Below, one piece after another: positions 42,764 through 51,052 of a stretch of 64,000 nt of DNA (position 1 is the stretch's first letter; the number at the start of each line of letters is the position of its first letter). This stretch comes from Micromonospora wenchangensis. GTDB taxonomy: Bacteria > Actinomycetota > Actinomycetes > Mycobacteriales > Micromonosporaceae. Under the pieces are notes generated by a model, which did no database searches, was not told the origin of the DNA, and saw only the letters and a program-made list of their open reading frames with translations. Position numbers and translations under genes: made by a program. The stretch covers positions 124,001-188,000 of the forward strand of contig NZ_MZMV01000004.1 of assembly GCF_002210435.1 (NCBI RefSeq), read 5' to 3'.

Positions 42764-43611
42764 CAACTCCTAACTCTTCGAGCGTTGGAGTCGGCGCCAG
42801 CAGATGATGGCGCAGGCGAGGGTGAGGAAGGCTTCGTGGATGTCGTCGCGGATCTCCCAGCGGATGCGCAGGCGGCGAAACCAGCGCAGCAGTGCGATGG
42901 TCTGCTCGACGACCCATCGTCGGGTGCCGAGGCCAGAGCCGTGGCCGGTGCCGGGTCGGGCGATCACAGGGGTGATGCCCCTCGCCCGAAGCTGGCGGCG
43001 GTAGCAGTCGTAGTCGTAGCCACGGTCGGCGTGCAGCCACTATGGTCGCTGCCGGGGCCGGCCGCGGATGCCCCTGATACGGGGGACCTTGTCGATCAGA
43101 GGCATGAGTTGGGGTGCCCGCGTCGGTGATGACGTGGTGTTTCGAGCCTGGTTTGCGGCGGTCGACCGGACTCGGACCGGTTCTGGGCCGCCCCTTGAGC
43201 GCTCGGACGTGGGAACCGTCAATCACCGCCCGAGACATGTCCAGTTGCCCGCTGGCGCGGAGCTTACCGAGCAGGACCTCGTGCAACCGCTGCCAGACAC
43301 CGGCGTCGTTCCAGTCCCGTAACCTGCGCCCACACGTCATTCGCGAGCCGAAGCCGAGTTCCTGGGGCAGGTACTCCCACGGGATCGCGGTGTAGAGCAC
43401 GAACAGGATCCCGCAGAGCACCTTGCGATCGTCCAGGGGCTTCCGCCCGGGGTAGCGGTACCGGCGAGGCGGACGGGGTAGCAGCAGCGGCGCGATCTGG
43501 GCCCACAGGTCGTCCGAGCGATCCACGGCGGCTGCTCACCCCTCCCCACGTTCACACAGAACGATCCTCACGTCCGCCTGGTAACGCCCAGCCTCATTGA
43601 GTTAGGAGTTG
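42764..43611 (-). mobile_element. decayed IS5-family element with intact ends
   Basis: Inverted ends CAACTCCTAACTC (42764-42776) and GAGTTAGGAGTTG (43599-43611) are perfect and bounded by a TTA direct repeat at 42761-42763 and 43612-43614. The length of 848 bp and the TNA target suit the IS1031/IS427-like part of the IS5 family. The transposase inside is broken. Confidence 0.85.
42770..43526 (-). pseudogene. IS5-family transposase, frameshifted
   Basis: The N-terminal half is readable (DLWAQIAPLLLP, GILFVLYTAIPWEYLP, AVIDGSHVRALKG, HHVITDAG). Around 43110 about 50 bp are missing and the frame changes, and PLIDKVPRIRGIRGRP continues in the new frame. A TAG at about 43037-43039 interrupts the segment before LHADRGYDYDCYR, and the end (RWVVEQTIALLRWFRRL, DDIHEAFLTLACAIICWRRL) is intact. 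The deletion and the in-frame stop show it is inactive, not a programmed frameshift. Confidence 0.85.
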
Positions 43612-43753
43612 TTAGCAGCTTTGCCGCTCATTTGCCGCGACCAGTGAAAGCCGGCAACCCTCGGCGAGGCAGAGTGAGACCTCGCCACGGCCTCTTGGTG
43701 GACCATGGAACCGCCGCTGCCCTGCGCAAAAGGCGTTTTTGCTGCTATGGATG

Positions 43754-43840
43754 CGGAGGGTGTGGGATTCGAACCCACGAAGACATCGCTGCCTTACCGG
43801 TTTTCAAGACCAGCGCCATCGGCCACTAGGCGAACCCTCC
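43754..43840 (-). tRNA. tRNA-Ser(TGA)
   Basis: Acceptor GGAGGGT pairs with ACCCTCC, discriminator G. The anticodon arm CTGGT-CTTGAAA-ACCGG gives TGA, with a long class II variable arm and T-arm GTGGGTTCGAATCCCAC. It closes the accessory region 38.4-43.6 kb on the right. Confidence 0.95.
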
Positions 43841-44108
43841 CGAACCGCCACCCGGGGGTACGCGGCCCGTGCCTAGTCTGCCACGAACCGCGTCCGGACG
43901 AGCCGGCCCATCGCCGTCGGGCGGGGTTCGGCGTACCGGAGGGGGGTCCTTGATCCCTGGCATGACCAGCGTGACCTCACCCGGACGGTCCACTGTGGCC
44001 GAAATTCCGGCCGTCGTGGGCGAGCGGTGGACCGCCCGGGGCGACGGCCGGTGGATATTGCCGGCCGGACCTGCCCACATGGCGCTTGTCGTCGGACGGG
44101 CGTGGTTC

Positions 44109-44152
44109 GCGGCCCGGATCGGTTAAGTCTGCGGCCCGGATCGGGTAAGACT
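44109..44152. repeat. two tandem 22-bp repeats before quinone oxidoreductase
   Basis: The gap 43841-44157 has no supported gene. Just before the next start, GCGGCCCGGATCGGTTAAGTCT (two mismatches allowed) occurs twice in tandem at 44109-44130 and 44131-44152. Two helical turns per unit suggests a regulator site; TAAGTC/TAAGAC may also overlap a -10 element. Confidence 0.6.
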
Positions 44153-44157
44153 GGGCC

Positions 44158-45135
44158 ATGCACGCGATCACGATCCCGGAACCCGGTGGACCCGACGCAC
44201 TCGTCTGGGCGGAGGTGCCCGACCCGGAGCCCGGTGCGGGTGAGGTGGTCGTCGAGGTGACCGCCAGCGCGGTGAACCGGGCCGACCTGCTCCAGCGGCA
44301 GGGGCAGTATCCGCCGCCGCCGGGCGCGCCCGCGTACCCCGGGTTGGAGTGTTCGGGGGTGATCGGCGCGGTGGGTGAGGGGGTGACCGGGTGGGCGGTG
44401 GGTCAGCCGGTGTGCGCGCTGCTGGCCGGCGGCGGGTACGCCGAGCGGGTGGCCGTGCCGGCCGGGCAGTTGCTGCCGGTGCCGGCCGGTGTCGACCCGG
44501 TCGACGCCGCCGCGCTGCCCGAGGTGGCCTGTACGGTCTGGTCGAACCTGGTCCGGGTGGCCCACCTGGGCCGGGGCGAGACGCTGCTGGTGCACGGCGG
44601 CGGCAGCGGCATCGGCACGTTCGCGGTGCAGTTCGGGGCGGCGCTGGGCGCGACGGTGGTGGCGACCGCCCGGTCGACCAAGCACGACAGGTTGCGGGAG
44701 CTGGGTGCCGCGCACACCGTCGACTACCGCGAGCAGGATTTCGTCAGGGAGGTCCGGCGGGTCACCGACGGGCGGGGGGCGGACGTGATCCTCGACATCA
44801 TGGGCGCGTCCTACCTGGGCCGGAACGTGGCGGCGCTGGCCGACGGCGGCCGGCTGGTGGTGATCGGCATGCAGGGGGGCCGGAAGGCCGAGCTGGATCT
44901 TGGCGCGCTGCTGGCGAAGCGGGCCTCGGTGGCGGCGACCGCGCTGCGGTCCCGCCCGCTGGCCGACAAGGCGGACATCGTCCGGGGCGTGCGCGAGCAG
45001 GTGTGGCCGCTGGTGGAGGCGGGCGCCATCCGGCCGATCGTGGACCGGCGGCTGCCGATGCGCGACGCAGCGCAGGCACACCGGCTGGTCGAGTCCAGCG
45101 ACCACGTGGGCAAGGTGCTGCTCACCACCGGGTGA
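44158..45135 (+). CDS. NAD(P)H:quinone oxidoreductase, zinc-independent MDR type
   Basis: The 325-aa protein is a medium-chain dehydrogenase/reductase of the quinone reductase (zeta-crystallin/PIG3) kind. It has NRADLLQRQGQYPPPPG, the nucleotide-binding VHGGGSGIGTFAVQ, and DVILDIMGASYLGRN, and lacks the zinc ligands of alcohol dehydrogenases. It would reduce quinones with NADPH. The ATG at 44158 lies 5 bp after the tandem repeats with no clear Shine-Dalgarno. It converges on soxR, so a redox-stress link is natural. Confidence 0.92.
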   Translation: MHAITIPEPGGPDALVWAEVPDPEPGAGEVVVEVTASAVNRADLLQRQGQYPPPPGAPAYPGLECSGVIGAVGEGVTGWAVGQPVCALLAGGGYAERVAVPAGQLLPVPAGVDPVDAAALPEVACTVWSNLVRVAHLGRGETLLVHGGGSGIGTFAVQFGAALGATVVATARSTKHDRLRELGAAHTVDYREQDFVREVRRVTDGRGADVILDIMGASYLGRNVAALADGGRLVVIGMQGGRKAELDLGALLAKRASVAATALRSRPLADKADIVRGVREQVWPLVEAGAIRPIVDRRLPMRDAAQAHRLVESSDHVGKVLLTTG

Positions 45136-45163
45136 CGGTCCGGGCGCGGGCCCGGGAAGATGC

Positions 45164-45622
45164 TCAGGCCGGCGGCGGGCCGTCCCGGCGGGGCAGCACC
45201 AGGCGGGCGCCGGGGCCCTCGCCGGCCAGCGTGTCGCCCGGGTTGTAGAGGGTGCAGCGTTGCAACGACAGGCAGCCGCAGCCGATGCAGCCGTCGAGGT
45301 CGTCGCGGAGCTTGCCGAGCAGTTTGATCCGTTCGTCCAGCCGTTCCCGCCAGGTGCGGGACAGGGCGGCCCAGTCGTCGGGGCTGGGGGCGCGGGAGGA
45401 GGGCAGCGAGTCCAGCGCGGCACGGATCTCGTCCAGCGAGATGCCGACCTGCTGGGAGATCCGGATGAACGCCACCCGGCGCAGCTCGGTGCGGGCGTAG
45501 CGACGCTGGTTGCCGCCGGTGCGCTCGGCGTGGATCAGCCCGAGGCGTTCGTAGTAGCGCAGCGCCGACTGGGCCACCCCGCTGCGCGCGGAGAGCTGGC
45601 CGATGGTGAGTGACTCGTGCAT
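45164..45622 (-). CDS. soxR: redox-sensitive MerR-family regulator SoxR
   Basis: The 152-aa protein has a MerR HTH (LTIGQLSARSGVAQSALRYY), a dimerisation helix and the SoxR iron-sulfur motif CIGCGCLSLQRC (C112, C115, C117, C123). SoxR senses redox-active compounds through its [2Fe-2S] cluster. In actinomycetes it often answers to the producer's own pigments or antibiotics. The ATG at 45622 is the family start; the frame is open to 45793 on the far side of the operator. It is divergent from a transketolase operon with a shared palindrome. Confidence 0.95.
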   Translation of the reverse strand: MHESLTIGQLSARSGVAQSALRYYERLGLIHAERTGGNQRRYARTELRRVAFIRISQQVGISLDEIRAALDSLPSSRAPSPDDWAALSRTWRERLDERIKLLGKLRDDLDGCIGCGCLSLQRCTLYNPGDTLAGEGPGARLVLPRRDGPPPA

Positions 45623-45635
45623 CACTGCCCTTGAG

Positions 45636-45651
45636 TTGAAGTTAACTTCAA
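45636..45651. promoter_or_regulatory. SoxR operator, perfect 16-bp palindrome
   Basis: TTGAAGTTAACTTCAA is perfectly symmetric and keeps the AAGTTAACTT centre of known SoxR sites. It lies 13 bp before soxR and 16 bp before the transketolase gene, so it can control both. Confidence 0.85.
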
Positions 45652-45667
45652 GTAGCACGCTAACCAC

Positions 45668-46390
45668 ATGACCACACCGACCGCAACCCACCCGCCGGGC
45701 CACCCCCTGCCCGCCCCCGTCGTCGCACCGCTGGAACGCCTCCGCGCCGGCCGCCACTACGACGCCAACGTGTACTCCACCGTCGACGTGCACTGGGTGC
45801 TCTACGACCGGGTCCTACGGGTCACCCCGGCCACCGTCGACGACCCGGACCGGGACCGCTTCCTGCTCTCCAAGGGGCACGCCGTGGCGGGCTACTACGC
45901 CGTACTCGCCGCCAAGGGGTTCATCCCCGTCGACTGGCTCGACGACGCGGGCGGACCGGACAGCCGCCTCGGCGGCCACCCCGACCGCACCCTCGTCCCC
46001 GGCGTCGAGATCGGCTCCGGCTCGCTCGGCCACGGCCTCGGGCTGGGCGTGGGCACCGCGCTCGGCCTGCGCGCCCAGGGCCGCACCACCCCCCGGGTGT
46101 ACGTCCTGCTCGGCGACGCCGAACTCGACGAGGGCTCCAACCACGAGGCGATCGCCTACGCCGGTGCCACCGGCCTGGCCGGGCTCACCGCGATCGTGGT
46201 CGACAACGCGTCGGCCAGCCACGGCTGGCCGGGCGGGGTGGCCAGCCGGTTCACCGTCAACGGCTGGACCACCGCCACCGTCGACGGGCACGACCACGAC
46301 GCCCTGCACGCCGCCCTCACCGGCCACGACGGCCACCACCCCCACGTCGTCGTCGCGGTCGACGGACCGACCCCGGGGAGCCGGTCATGA
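45668..46390 (+). CDS. transketolase, N-terminal subunit
   Basis: The 240-aa protein covers the thiamine-diphosphate pyrophosphate-binding half of transketolase: LSKGHAVAGYYAVLAAKG, GSLGHGLGLGVG and the TPP motif GDAELDEGSNHEA. With the next gene it would form a two-subunit transketolase moving two-carbon units between sugars. There is no evident Shine-Dalgarno before the ATG at 45668, so the message may be leaderless. It overlaps the next gene in ATGA. Its promoter region contains the SoxR palindrome. Confidence 0.92.
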   Translation: MTTPTATHPPGHPLPAPVVAPLERLRAGRHYDANVYSTVDVHWVLYDRVLRVTPATVDDPDRDRFLLSKGHAVAGYYAVLAAKGFIPVDWLDDAGGPDSRLGGHPDRTLVPGVEIGSGSLGHGLGLGVGTALGLRAQGRTTPRVYVLLGDAELDEGSNHEAIAYAGATGLAGLTAIVVDNASASHGWPGGVASRFTVNGWTTATVDGHDHDALHAALTGHDGHHPHVVVAVDGPTPGSRS

Positions 46391-47277
46391 CCATGCGGGA
46401 CACCTTCGTCGCCAGCGCCACCGGGTTCCTCGACGACCCCCGGACCACGATCGTGCTGGCCGACATCTCCGCCGACGCCTTCGCCGGGGCGGCCCGACGG
46501 TATCCGCACCGGGTGGTCAACGTGGGCATCCGGGAACAGTTGATGATCGGAGTGGCCGGTGGGCTCGCCCTCGCCGGGCAGCGCCCGATCGTGCACAGCT
46601 ACGCCCCGTTCCTCGTCGAGCGGGCGTACGAGCAGATCAAGCTGGACCTCGACCACCAGGGCGTCGGTGCGGTGCTGGTCAGCATCGGCGCGTCGTACGA
46701 CCGGGCGGAGGCCGGCCGGACCCACCTGGCCCCGGCCGACGTCGCCCTGATCGACACCCTCGACGGCTGGACCGTGCACGTGCCCGGCCACCCCGACGAG
46801 GTGCCCGACCTGCTCCGCGACGCGGTCTGCGGGCAGCACTCGACCTACCTGCGGCTGTCGCTGAGCACCAACGCGCGGGCGTACCCGAAGGCGGGTGGGT
46901 TGCAGGTGGTACGCGACGCCGGGCCGGGCGCGGCGCTGCTGGTGGCGGTCGGTCCGGTGCTCGACGCCGCGCTCGCGGCGGTGGCCGGCCTGCCGGTTAC
47001 GGTGGCCTACACGCACCGGCCCCGGCCGTTCGACGTGACCGGGCTGCGGGCGCTGGCCGCGACCGAGGTGATCGTGGTGGAGCCCTACCTGGCCGGCACC
47101 TCGACGCGGGTGGTGGCCGGGGCGCTGGCCGACCGGCCGCACCGGCTGCTCGGCCTCGGCGTGGGTCGGGCGGAACTGCGGCGCTACGGCACCGCCGAGG
47201 ACCACGACCGGTGGCACGGCCTCGACCCGGCCGGGCTGCGCCTGGCGGTCGGCGGTTTCCTGACCCCGGCGGGATGA
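46387..47277 (+). CDS. transketolase, C-terminal subunit
   Basis: The 296-aa protein covers the pyrimidine-binding and C-terminal domains: VVNVGIREQLMIGVAGGLAL contains the Glu that activates thiamine diphosphate, followed by GRTHLAPADVALIDTL and a C-terminal subunit-contact domain. It starts in an ATGA overlap with the N-terminal subunit, so the two are made in equal amounts. Split transketolases occur in several lineages, often for special pathways. The SoxR site suggests supply of NADPH or pentoses in redox stress (inference). Confidence 0.9.
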   Translation: MTMRDTFVASATGFLDDPRTTIVLADISADAFAGAARRYPHRVVNVGIREQLMIGVAGGLALAGQRPIVHSYAPFLVERAYEQIKLDLDHQGVGAVLVSIGASYDRAEAGRTHLAPADVALIDTLDGWTVHVPGHPDEVPDLLRDAVCGQHSTYLRLSLSTNARAYPKAGGLQVVRDAGPGAALLVAVGPVLDAALAAVAGLPVTVAYTHRPRPFDVTGLRALAATEVIVVEPYLAGTSTRVVAGALADRPHRLLGLGVGRAELRRYGTAEDHDRWHGLDPAGLRLAVGGFLTPAG

Positions 47278-47302
47278 CCGCGGGTGAACCGGGAGGGGCG
47301 GG

Positions 47303-48007
47303 TCAGCGGGGCGGGTGGGCGGGCCGGCGGCGGGTGCGCTCCCGGCCGAGGATCCAGATCGCCTCGACGCCGTCCCGCCAGGTGATCTTCTTGCCCTCCT
47401 CGCGCCCGCGCGCCCGGTAGCTGATCGGCACCTCGTACGGGCGGATGCGGCGGCGCAGCAGCTTGCCGGTCACCTCCGCCTCCATCCCGAAACCCCGGGA
47501 CCGGATGCCCAGCGACCGGTACAGCTCGACCGGCATCAGCTTGAAACAGGTCTCCAGGTCGCCGATGTAGGAGTTGAACAGCACGTTCGCCGCCATCGTG
47601 ACGCCCTTGTTGCCCATCACGTACCAGAAGCTGTAGGCGCTGTGGCTGCCGAAGGTGCGGTTGCCGTAGACCACGGTGGCCCGCCCGTCGAGCACCGGGG
47701 CGAGCAGCCGGGGGATGTCCTGCGGGTCGTACTCCAGGTCGGCGTCGAGGATGACCATGTACTCACCCTCGGCGCTGTCCACGGCCGTCTTGATGGCCGC
47801 GCCCTTGCCCGCGTTGCGGGGGTGGGTGATCACCCGCAACCGCGAGTCGTCCGCCCGGCCGAGGATCTCCCCGGTACCGTCCCGGCTGCCGTCGTCCACC
47901 ACGACCAACTCGATCTCGCAGGGATAATCGACCGCCAATGCCTGCTTGAGGGCATCCGCGATGCGTTCTTCCTCGTTGTAGACCGGCATGAGGATCGAGA
48001 GCTTCAC
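47303..48007 (-). CDS. GT2 family glycosyltransferase, polyprenyl-phosphate-sugar synthase type
   Basis: The 234-aa protein has the GT-A fold motifs LSILMPVYNEEERI, ELVVVDDGSRDGTGEI and VILDADLEYDPQDI, matching dolichol-phosphate-mannose synthase-like enzymes. It lacks the extra membrane helices of long forms. It would load a nucleotide sugar onto polyprenyl phosphate for GT-C enzymes such as those at 34594 and perhaps 48163. The GTG at 48007 is favoured over GTG 48019 because GGAG lies 6 bases upstream. Confidence 0.9.
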   Translation of the reverse strand: MKLSILMPVYNEEERIADALKQALAVDYPCEIELVVVDDGSRDGTGEILGRADDSRLRVITHPRNAGKGAAIKTAVDSAEGEYMVILDADLEYDPQDIPRLLAPVLDGRATVVYGNRTFGSHSAYSFWYVMGNKGVTMAANVLFNSYIGDLETCFKLMPVELYRSLGIRSRGFGMEAEVTGKLLRRRIRPYEVPISYRARGREEGKKITWRDGVEAIWILGRERTRRRPAHPPR

Positions 48008-48162
48008 GGGAATCTCCACGGTGGCGACAGTAAGTCGGGCATAGCCTAGCCTGGCAGGTCAGCCGCGCGAGGGTCGCCACCGCGGTGGCGCGTGCCCGTC
48101 ATCGGCGTCCACCGGACCGGCCGGCACCCGGTCATCGCGGCGAATGGTGTTTACTTCCGCCC

Positions 48163-50337
48163 ATGTCGGCAGCCGGCTGGATGCTCGTGGCGGCCCCCGT
48201 CGCGGCGCTCGTGCTACTCACCGCCCTCCTGCGGCCCCGGGCCGCCGGGGTGGTCGCCCCGCACCGCCTCGGCGTGGTCCGGGCCGCCCTGCTGACCGGC
48301 GTCTTCGCCGTGCTGACCGTGGAGGTGCTGGGCGCCCTCGACGCGCTCACCCTGCCCGCCTTCGCCCTGGCCTGGCTGCTCTTCGTCGCCGGGGTCGCGG
48401 TGCTGGCCGGCCGTCGACGCGACACCGCCGCGCCCCGGGCCGCCACCGCGGGCAGCCGGCGGGCGGTGCTGGTCGGCGCGACCGTGGGCGGCCCGACCGT
48501 CGGCGCGGCGTCCGGGCCGCAGCCGCCCGCCGACGCTCCGGCACCCCCGGCCACCGTCCGGGGCGGCGTCGCGGCGCTGCTGGCCGGCTGGGCGGACCGG
48601 CTGACCCACCTCCGGCGTACGGCGACCCGGGGCGAACGGCTGCTCGCCGGCACGGTGCTCGCCGTGGTGCTGATCGAGCTGGTGGTGGCGCTGCTGGCCG
48701 AGCCGAACAACTTCGACTCGCAGACGTACCACCTGCCGAAGGTGGAGCACTGGGTGGCCCAGGGCAGCCTGGAGTTCTGGCCCACCGCGATCCACCGGCA
48801 GGTGACCATCCCGCCCGGCGCGGAATACCTGCTGCTGCACCTGCGCCTGTTCACCGGCGGGGACGCCCTGCACAACCTGGTGCAGTGGGCCGCCGGCATC
48901 GGTTGCCTGCTCGCGGCCACCCGGATCACCGCCCAGCTCGGCGGGGGCCGCCGGGCCCAGCTCGTCACCGCGTTCCTGCTCGCCACCACGCCGATGGTGG
49001 CCCTCCAGGCGACCAGCACCCAGACCGACCTGGTCGCCGCCGCCTGGGCCGCCTGCGCCGCCACCCTGGTGCTGGACGGGCTGCGCCGCCGGGCCGGCCT
49101 GACCGACGCGCTGGCGCTCGGCGCGGCCACCGGCCTGACCGCGCTGACCAAGACCAGCGGGCTGATCGCCGTCGGGCCGCTGCTGCTGCTCTGGGGCCTG
49201 GCGCAGCTCCGGCTGGCCCGCCGTCCCGCCGGGGACGCCGCCGACCTGGAAGCGCCGGCCGGGGCCCGGCAGGTGGCCCGCACGGTCGGCGGTTCGCTGC
49301 TGGTGCTGCTGGTCGCGGCGACGGTGGTGGGGCCGTTCCTGGCCCGGGAGACGGCCGAGTTCGGTCACCCGCTGGGGCCGCCCCGGCTGCGGGAGTCCAT
49401 CCCGATGGAACGGCACGACCCGGCCGCCGTGCTGGTCAACGCGCTGCGGATCGGACACACCGCGTTCGACACCCCGCTCGCCCCGCTGCGCGCCGGCACC
49501 GCCTCGGCCATCATGGACGGCTCCCGGGCGGTCGGCGTCGACCCGCAGGACCGGGCCATCACGTTCGGCCGGGAGGTCTTCCCGGTGCCCGCCTGGTATC
49601 CCGACGAGGACCGGGTGGCCTTCCCGTTGGCCGGGGCGCTGGCGCTGGTCGGGGCGGTCGTCGCGCTGGCCCGGCCCCGCCGGGTCGTCCCCGTCCGGTC
49701 GGGGGCGCTGCGGGCGTACGCGGGGGTGGTGGTGGGCGCGGTGCTCCTGCACACCGCGATGATCAAGTGGCAGCCGTGGGGGAACCGGCTGCTGCTGTAC
49801 GCGCTGGTGCTGGCCGTACCCCTGGCGGGGCTCTGGGTCGACGCGGTACTGCGGCGGCGGGCCGGGACGGGCCGCCGGTCGGTGGCCGCCGGGCTGGTGG
49901 TGACCGTGCTGGCCACCTCCGCGCTGGCCGGCGTGCTGGCCCTGTCCTACGGCTTCCCCCGCCGGCTGGTCGGCGCGGGTTCGGTCTTCACCACCGGCGA
50001 GTGGGACACCCGGTTCCTGCGCCGGCCGCAGTGGGCCGACGAGTTCCGCTGGGCCGCCTCGGCGGTACGCGCCAGCGACGCCCGACGGATCGGTCTGGTG
50101 CAGCAGAACGACAACTGGGAGTACCCCTGGTGGCTGCTGCTGCGCGACGACGACGGCCGGTCACCCGAGCTGGTGGCGTTGCAGTCGGTGCTGCCCGACC
50201 GGCCGCCGGCCGACCCCACCTCGGTCGACGCGATCGTCTGCACCGGCCCCCGCACCGAGTGCGCCCGGCTCGTCCCGGCGGGCTGGACGATCGAGTACCG
50301 CGACCACGTCGGCTACGCGCTGCCACCGACCCACTGA
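48163..50337 (+). CDS. large multi-pass membrane protein, GT-C/GT39-like
   Basis: The 724-aa protein has about 12 hydrophobic segments with a catalytic-loop-like motif EPNNFDSQTYHLPKVEHW after an early segment, and a soluble C-terminal region. The acidic residue in that loop and the layout fit lipid-linked sugar-dependent GT-C transferases. It is divergent from the GT2 gene that could supply the donor. The ATG at 48163 starts in a normal hydrophobic helix (WMLVAAPVAALVLLTALL). The acceptor is unknown. Confidence 0.65.
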   Translation: MSAAGWMLVAAPVAALVLLTALLRPRAAGVVAPHRLGVVRAALLTGVFAVLTVEVLGALDALTLPAFALAWLLFVAGVAVLAGRRRDTAAPRAATAGSRRAVLVGATVGGPTVGAASGPQPPADAPAPPATVRGGVAALLAGWADRLTHLRRTATRGERLLAGTVLAVVLIELVVALLAEPNNFDSQTYHLPKVEHWVAQGSLEFWPTAIHRQVTIPPGAEYLLLHLRLFTGGDALHNLVQWAAGIGCLLAATRITAQLGGGRRAQLVTAFLLATTPMVALQATSTQTDLVAAAWAACAATLVLDGLRRRAGLTDALALGAATGLTALTKTSGLIAVGPLLLLWGLAQLRLARRPAGDAADLEAPAGARQVARTVGGSLLVLLVAATVVGPFLARETAEFGHPLGPPRLRESIPMERHDPAAVLVNALRIGHTAFDTPLAPLRAGTASAIMDGSRAVGVDPQDRAITFGREVFPVPAWYPDEDRVAFPLAGALALVGAVVALARPRRVVPVRSGALRAYAGVVVGAVLLHTAMIKWQPWGNRLLLYALVLAVPLAGLWVDAVLRRRAGTGRRSVAAGLVVTVLATSALAGVLALSYGFPRRLVGAGSVFTTGEWDTRFLRRPQWADEFRWAASAVRASDARRIGLVQQNDNWEYPWWLLLRDDDGRSPELVALQSVLPDRPPADPTSVDAIVCTGPRTECARLVPAGWTIEYRDHVGYALPPTH

Positions 50338-50353
50338 GCCACGGGGAACACAC

Positions 50354-50389
50354 GTCGGGGCCGGCGTGGTGGTCCACGCCGGCCCCGAC
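50354..50389. terminator. bidirectional terminator hairpin
   Basis: GTCGGGGCCGGCGTGG (50354-50369) pairs perfectly with CCACGCCGGCCCCGAC (50374-50389) around a 4-base loop between two convergent genes. Confidence 0.85.
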
Positions 50390-50403
50390 CGGTCCCCCAC
50401 GGG

Positions 50404-50997
50404 TCAGTTCTGCTTGATCGGCACCACGATCAGCCGGGCGACGCTGGCGTCCCCGTCCTTGGCCCCGGCCACGTTGACCTTGGTGCCCACCTTGACGTCG
50501 CTGGCCTTGACGGTGGTCCGCCGCTCGACCACCCGGAGCTGGTCACCCAGCTTCCAGGTCAGGGTGAAGCCGTCGGTGGACTTCACCGTCGCCGAGTCCC
50601 CGTCGATCGCGGTCACCTCGCCGCGCTGCACGACGACGGTCTTCGTGCCGTCCTTGGTCTGCACCACCGCCTCGCCGTGCAGGCCGTTGCGGCCCAGCAG
50701 CACCCGGGCCTGCCGGCGCTGCCGCAGCTCCTTCGCCCGCTCGCCACGCTTGCCCTTGTCCCCGGCCTCCGGGGACGGCGTGGTCGACGCGGCGGGCGCG
50801 GCGAGCAGGTCCAACTCGACCGGGTCGAGACCCAGCGCGGCCAGCGCCTGACCCTCGACGCCCAACGCGGCGGCCACGTCCACGGCGGCGGCCTTCGTGC
50901 CGTCCTGCGCGACCTGGGCCGTTCCGCAGCCGGCGACGCCGAACGTGAGCGCCGCGAGCAGCGAGGTGGCGGCGACGGCGATTCCCCGATGTGCCAT
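50404..50997 (-). CDS. putative lipoprotein linked to two-component system
   Basis: The 197-aa protein has a lipoprotein signal (GIAVAATSLLAALTFG, lipobox VAGC), a basic linker (GDKGKRGERAKELRQRR) and a small beta-rich C-terminal domain (GEVTAIDGDSATVKSTDGFT, VKVGTKVNVAG). It should be anchored on the outer face of the membrane. It follows the histidine kinase gene by 55 bp, with a copy of a 17-bp box in the kinase 3' end, so the system may regulate it directly. No enzymatic motif is seen. Confidence 0.75.
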   Translation of the reverse strand: MAHRGIAVAATSLLAALTFGVAGCGTAQVAQDGTKAAAVDVAAALGVEGQALAALGLDPVELDLLAAPAASTTPSPEAGDKGKRGERAKELRQRRQARVLLGRNGLHGEAVVQTKDGTKTVVVQRGEVTAIDGDSATVKSTDGFTLTWKLGDQLRVVERRTTVKASDVKVGTKVNVAGAKDGDASVARLIVVPIKQN

Positions 50998-51052
50998 GAC
51001 TGTCCTCTCGTCCGTGATGCCACCAGCCTGGCGGAACGGGATGGGCGCGGGG

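Noticed and set aside
42519..43526. One long minus-strand frame covering the IS and the nuclease-like gene start
   Set aside because: Only its first part is transposase; the rest is out of frame with both the transposase end and the downstream gene.
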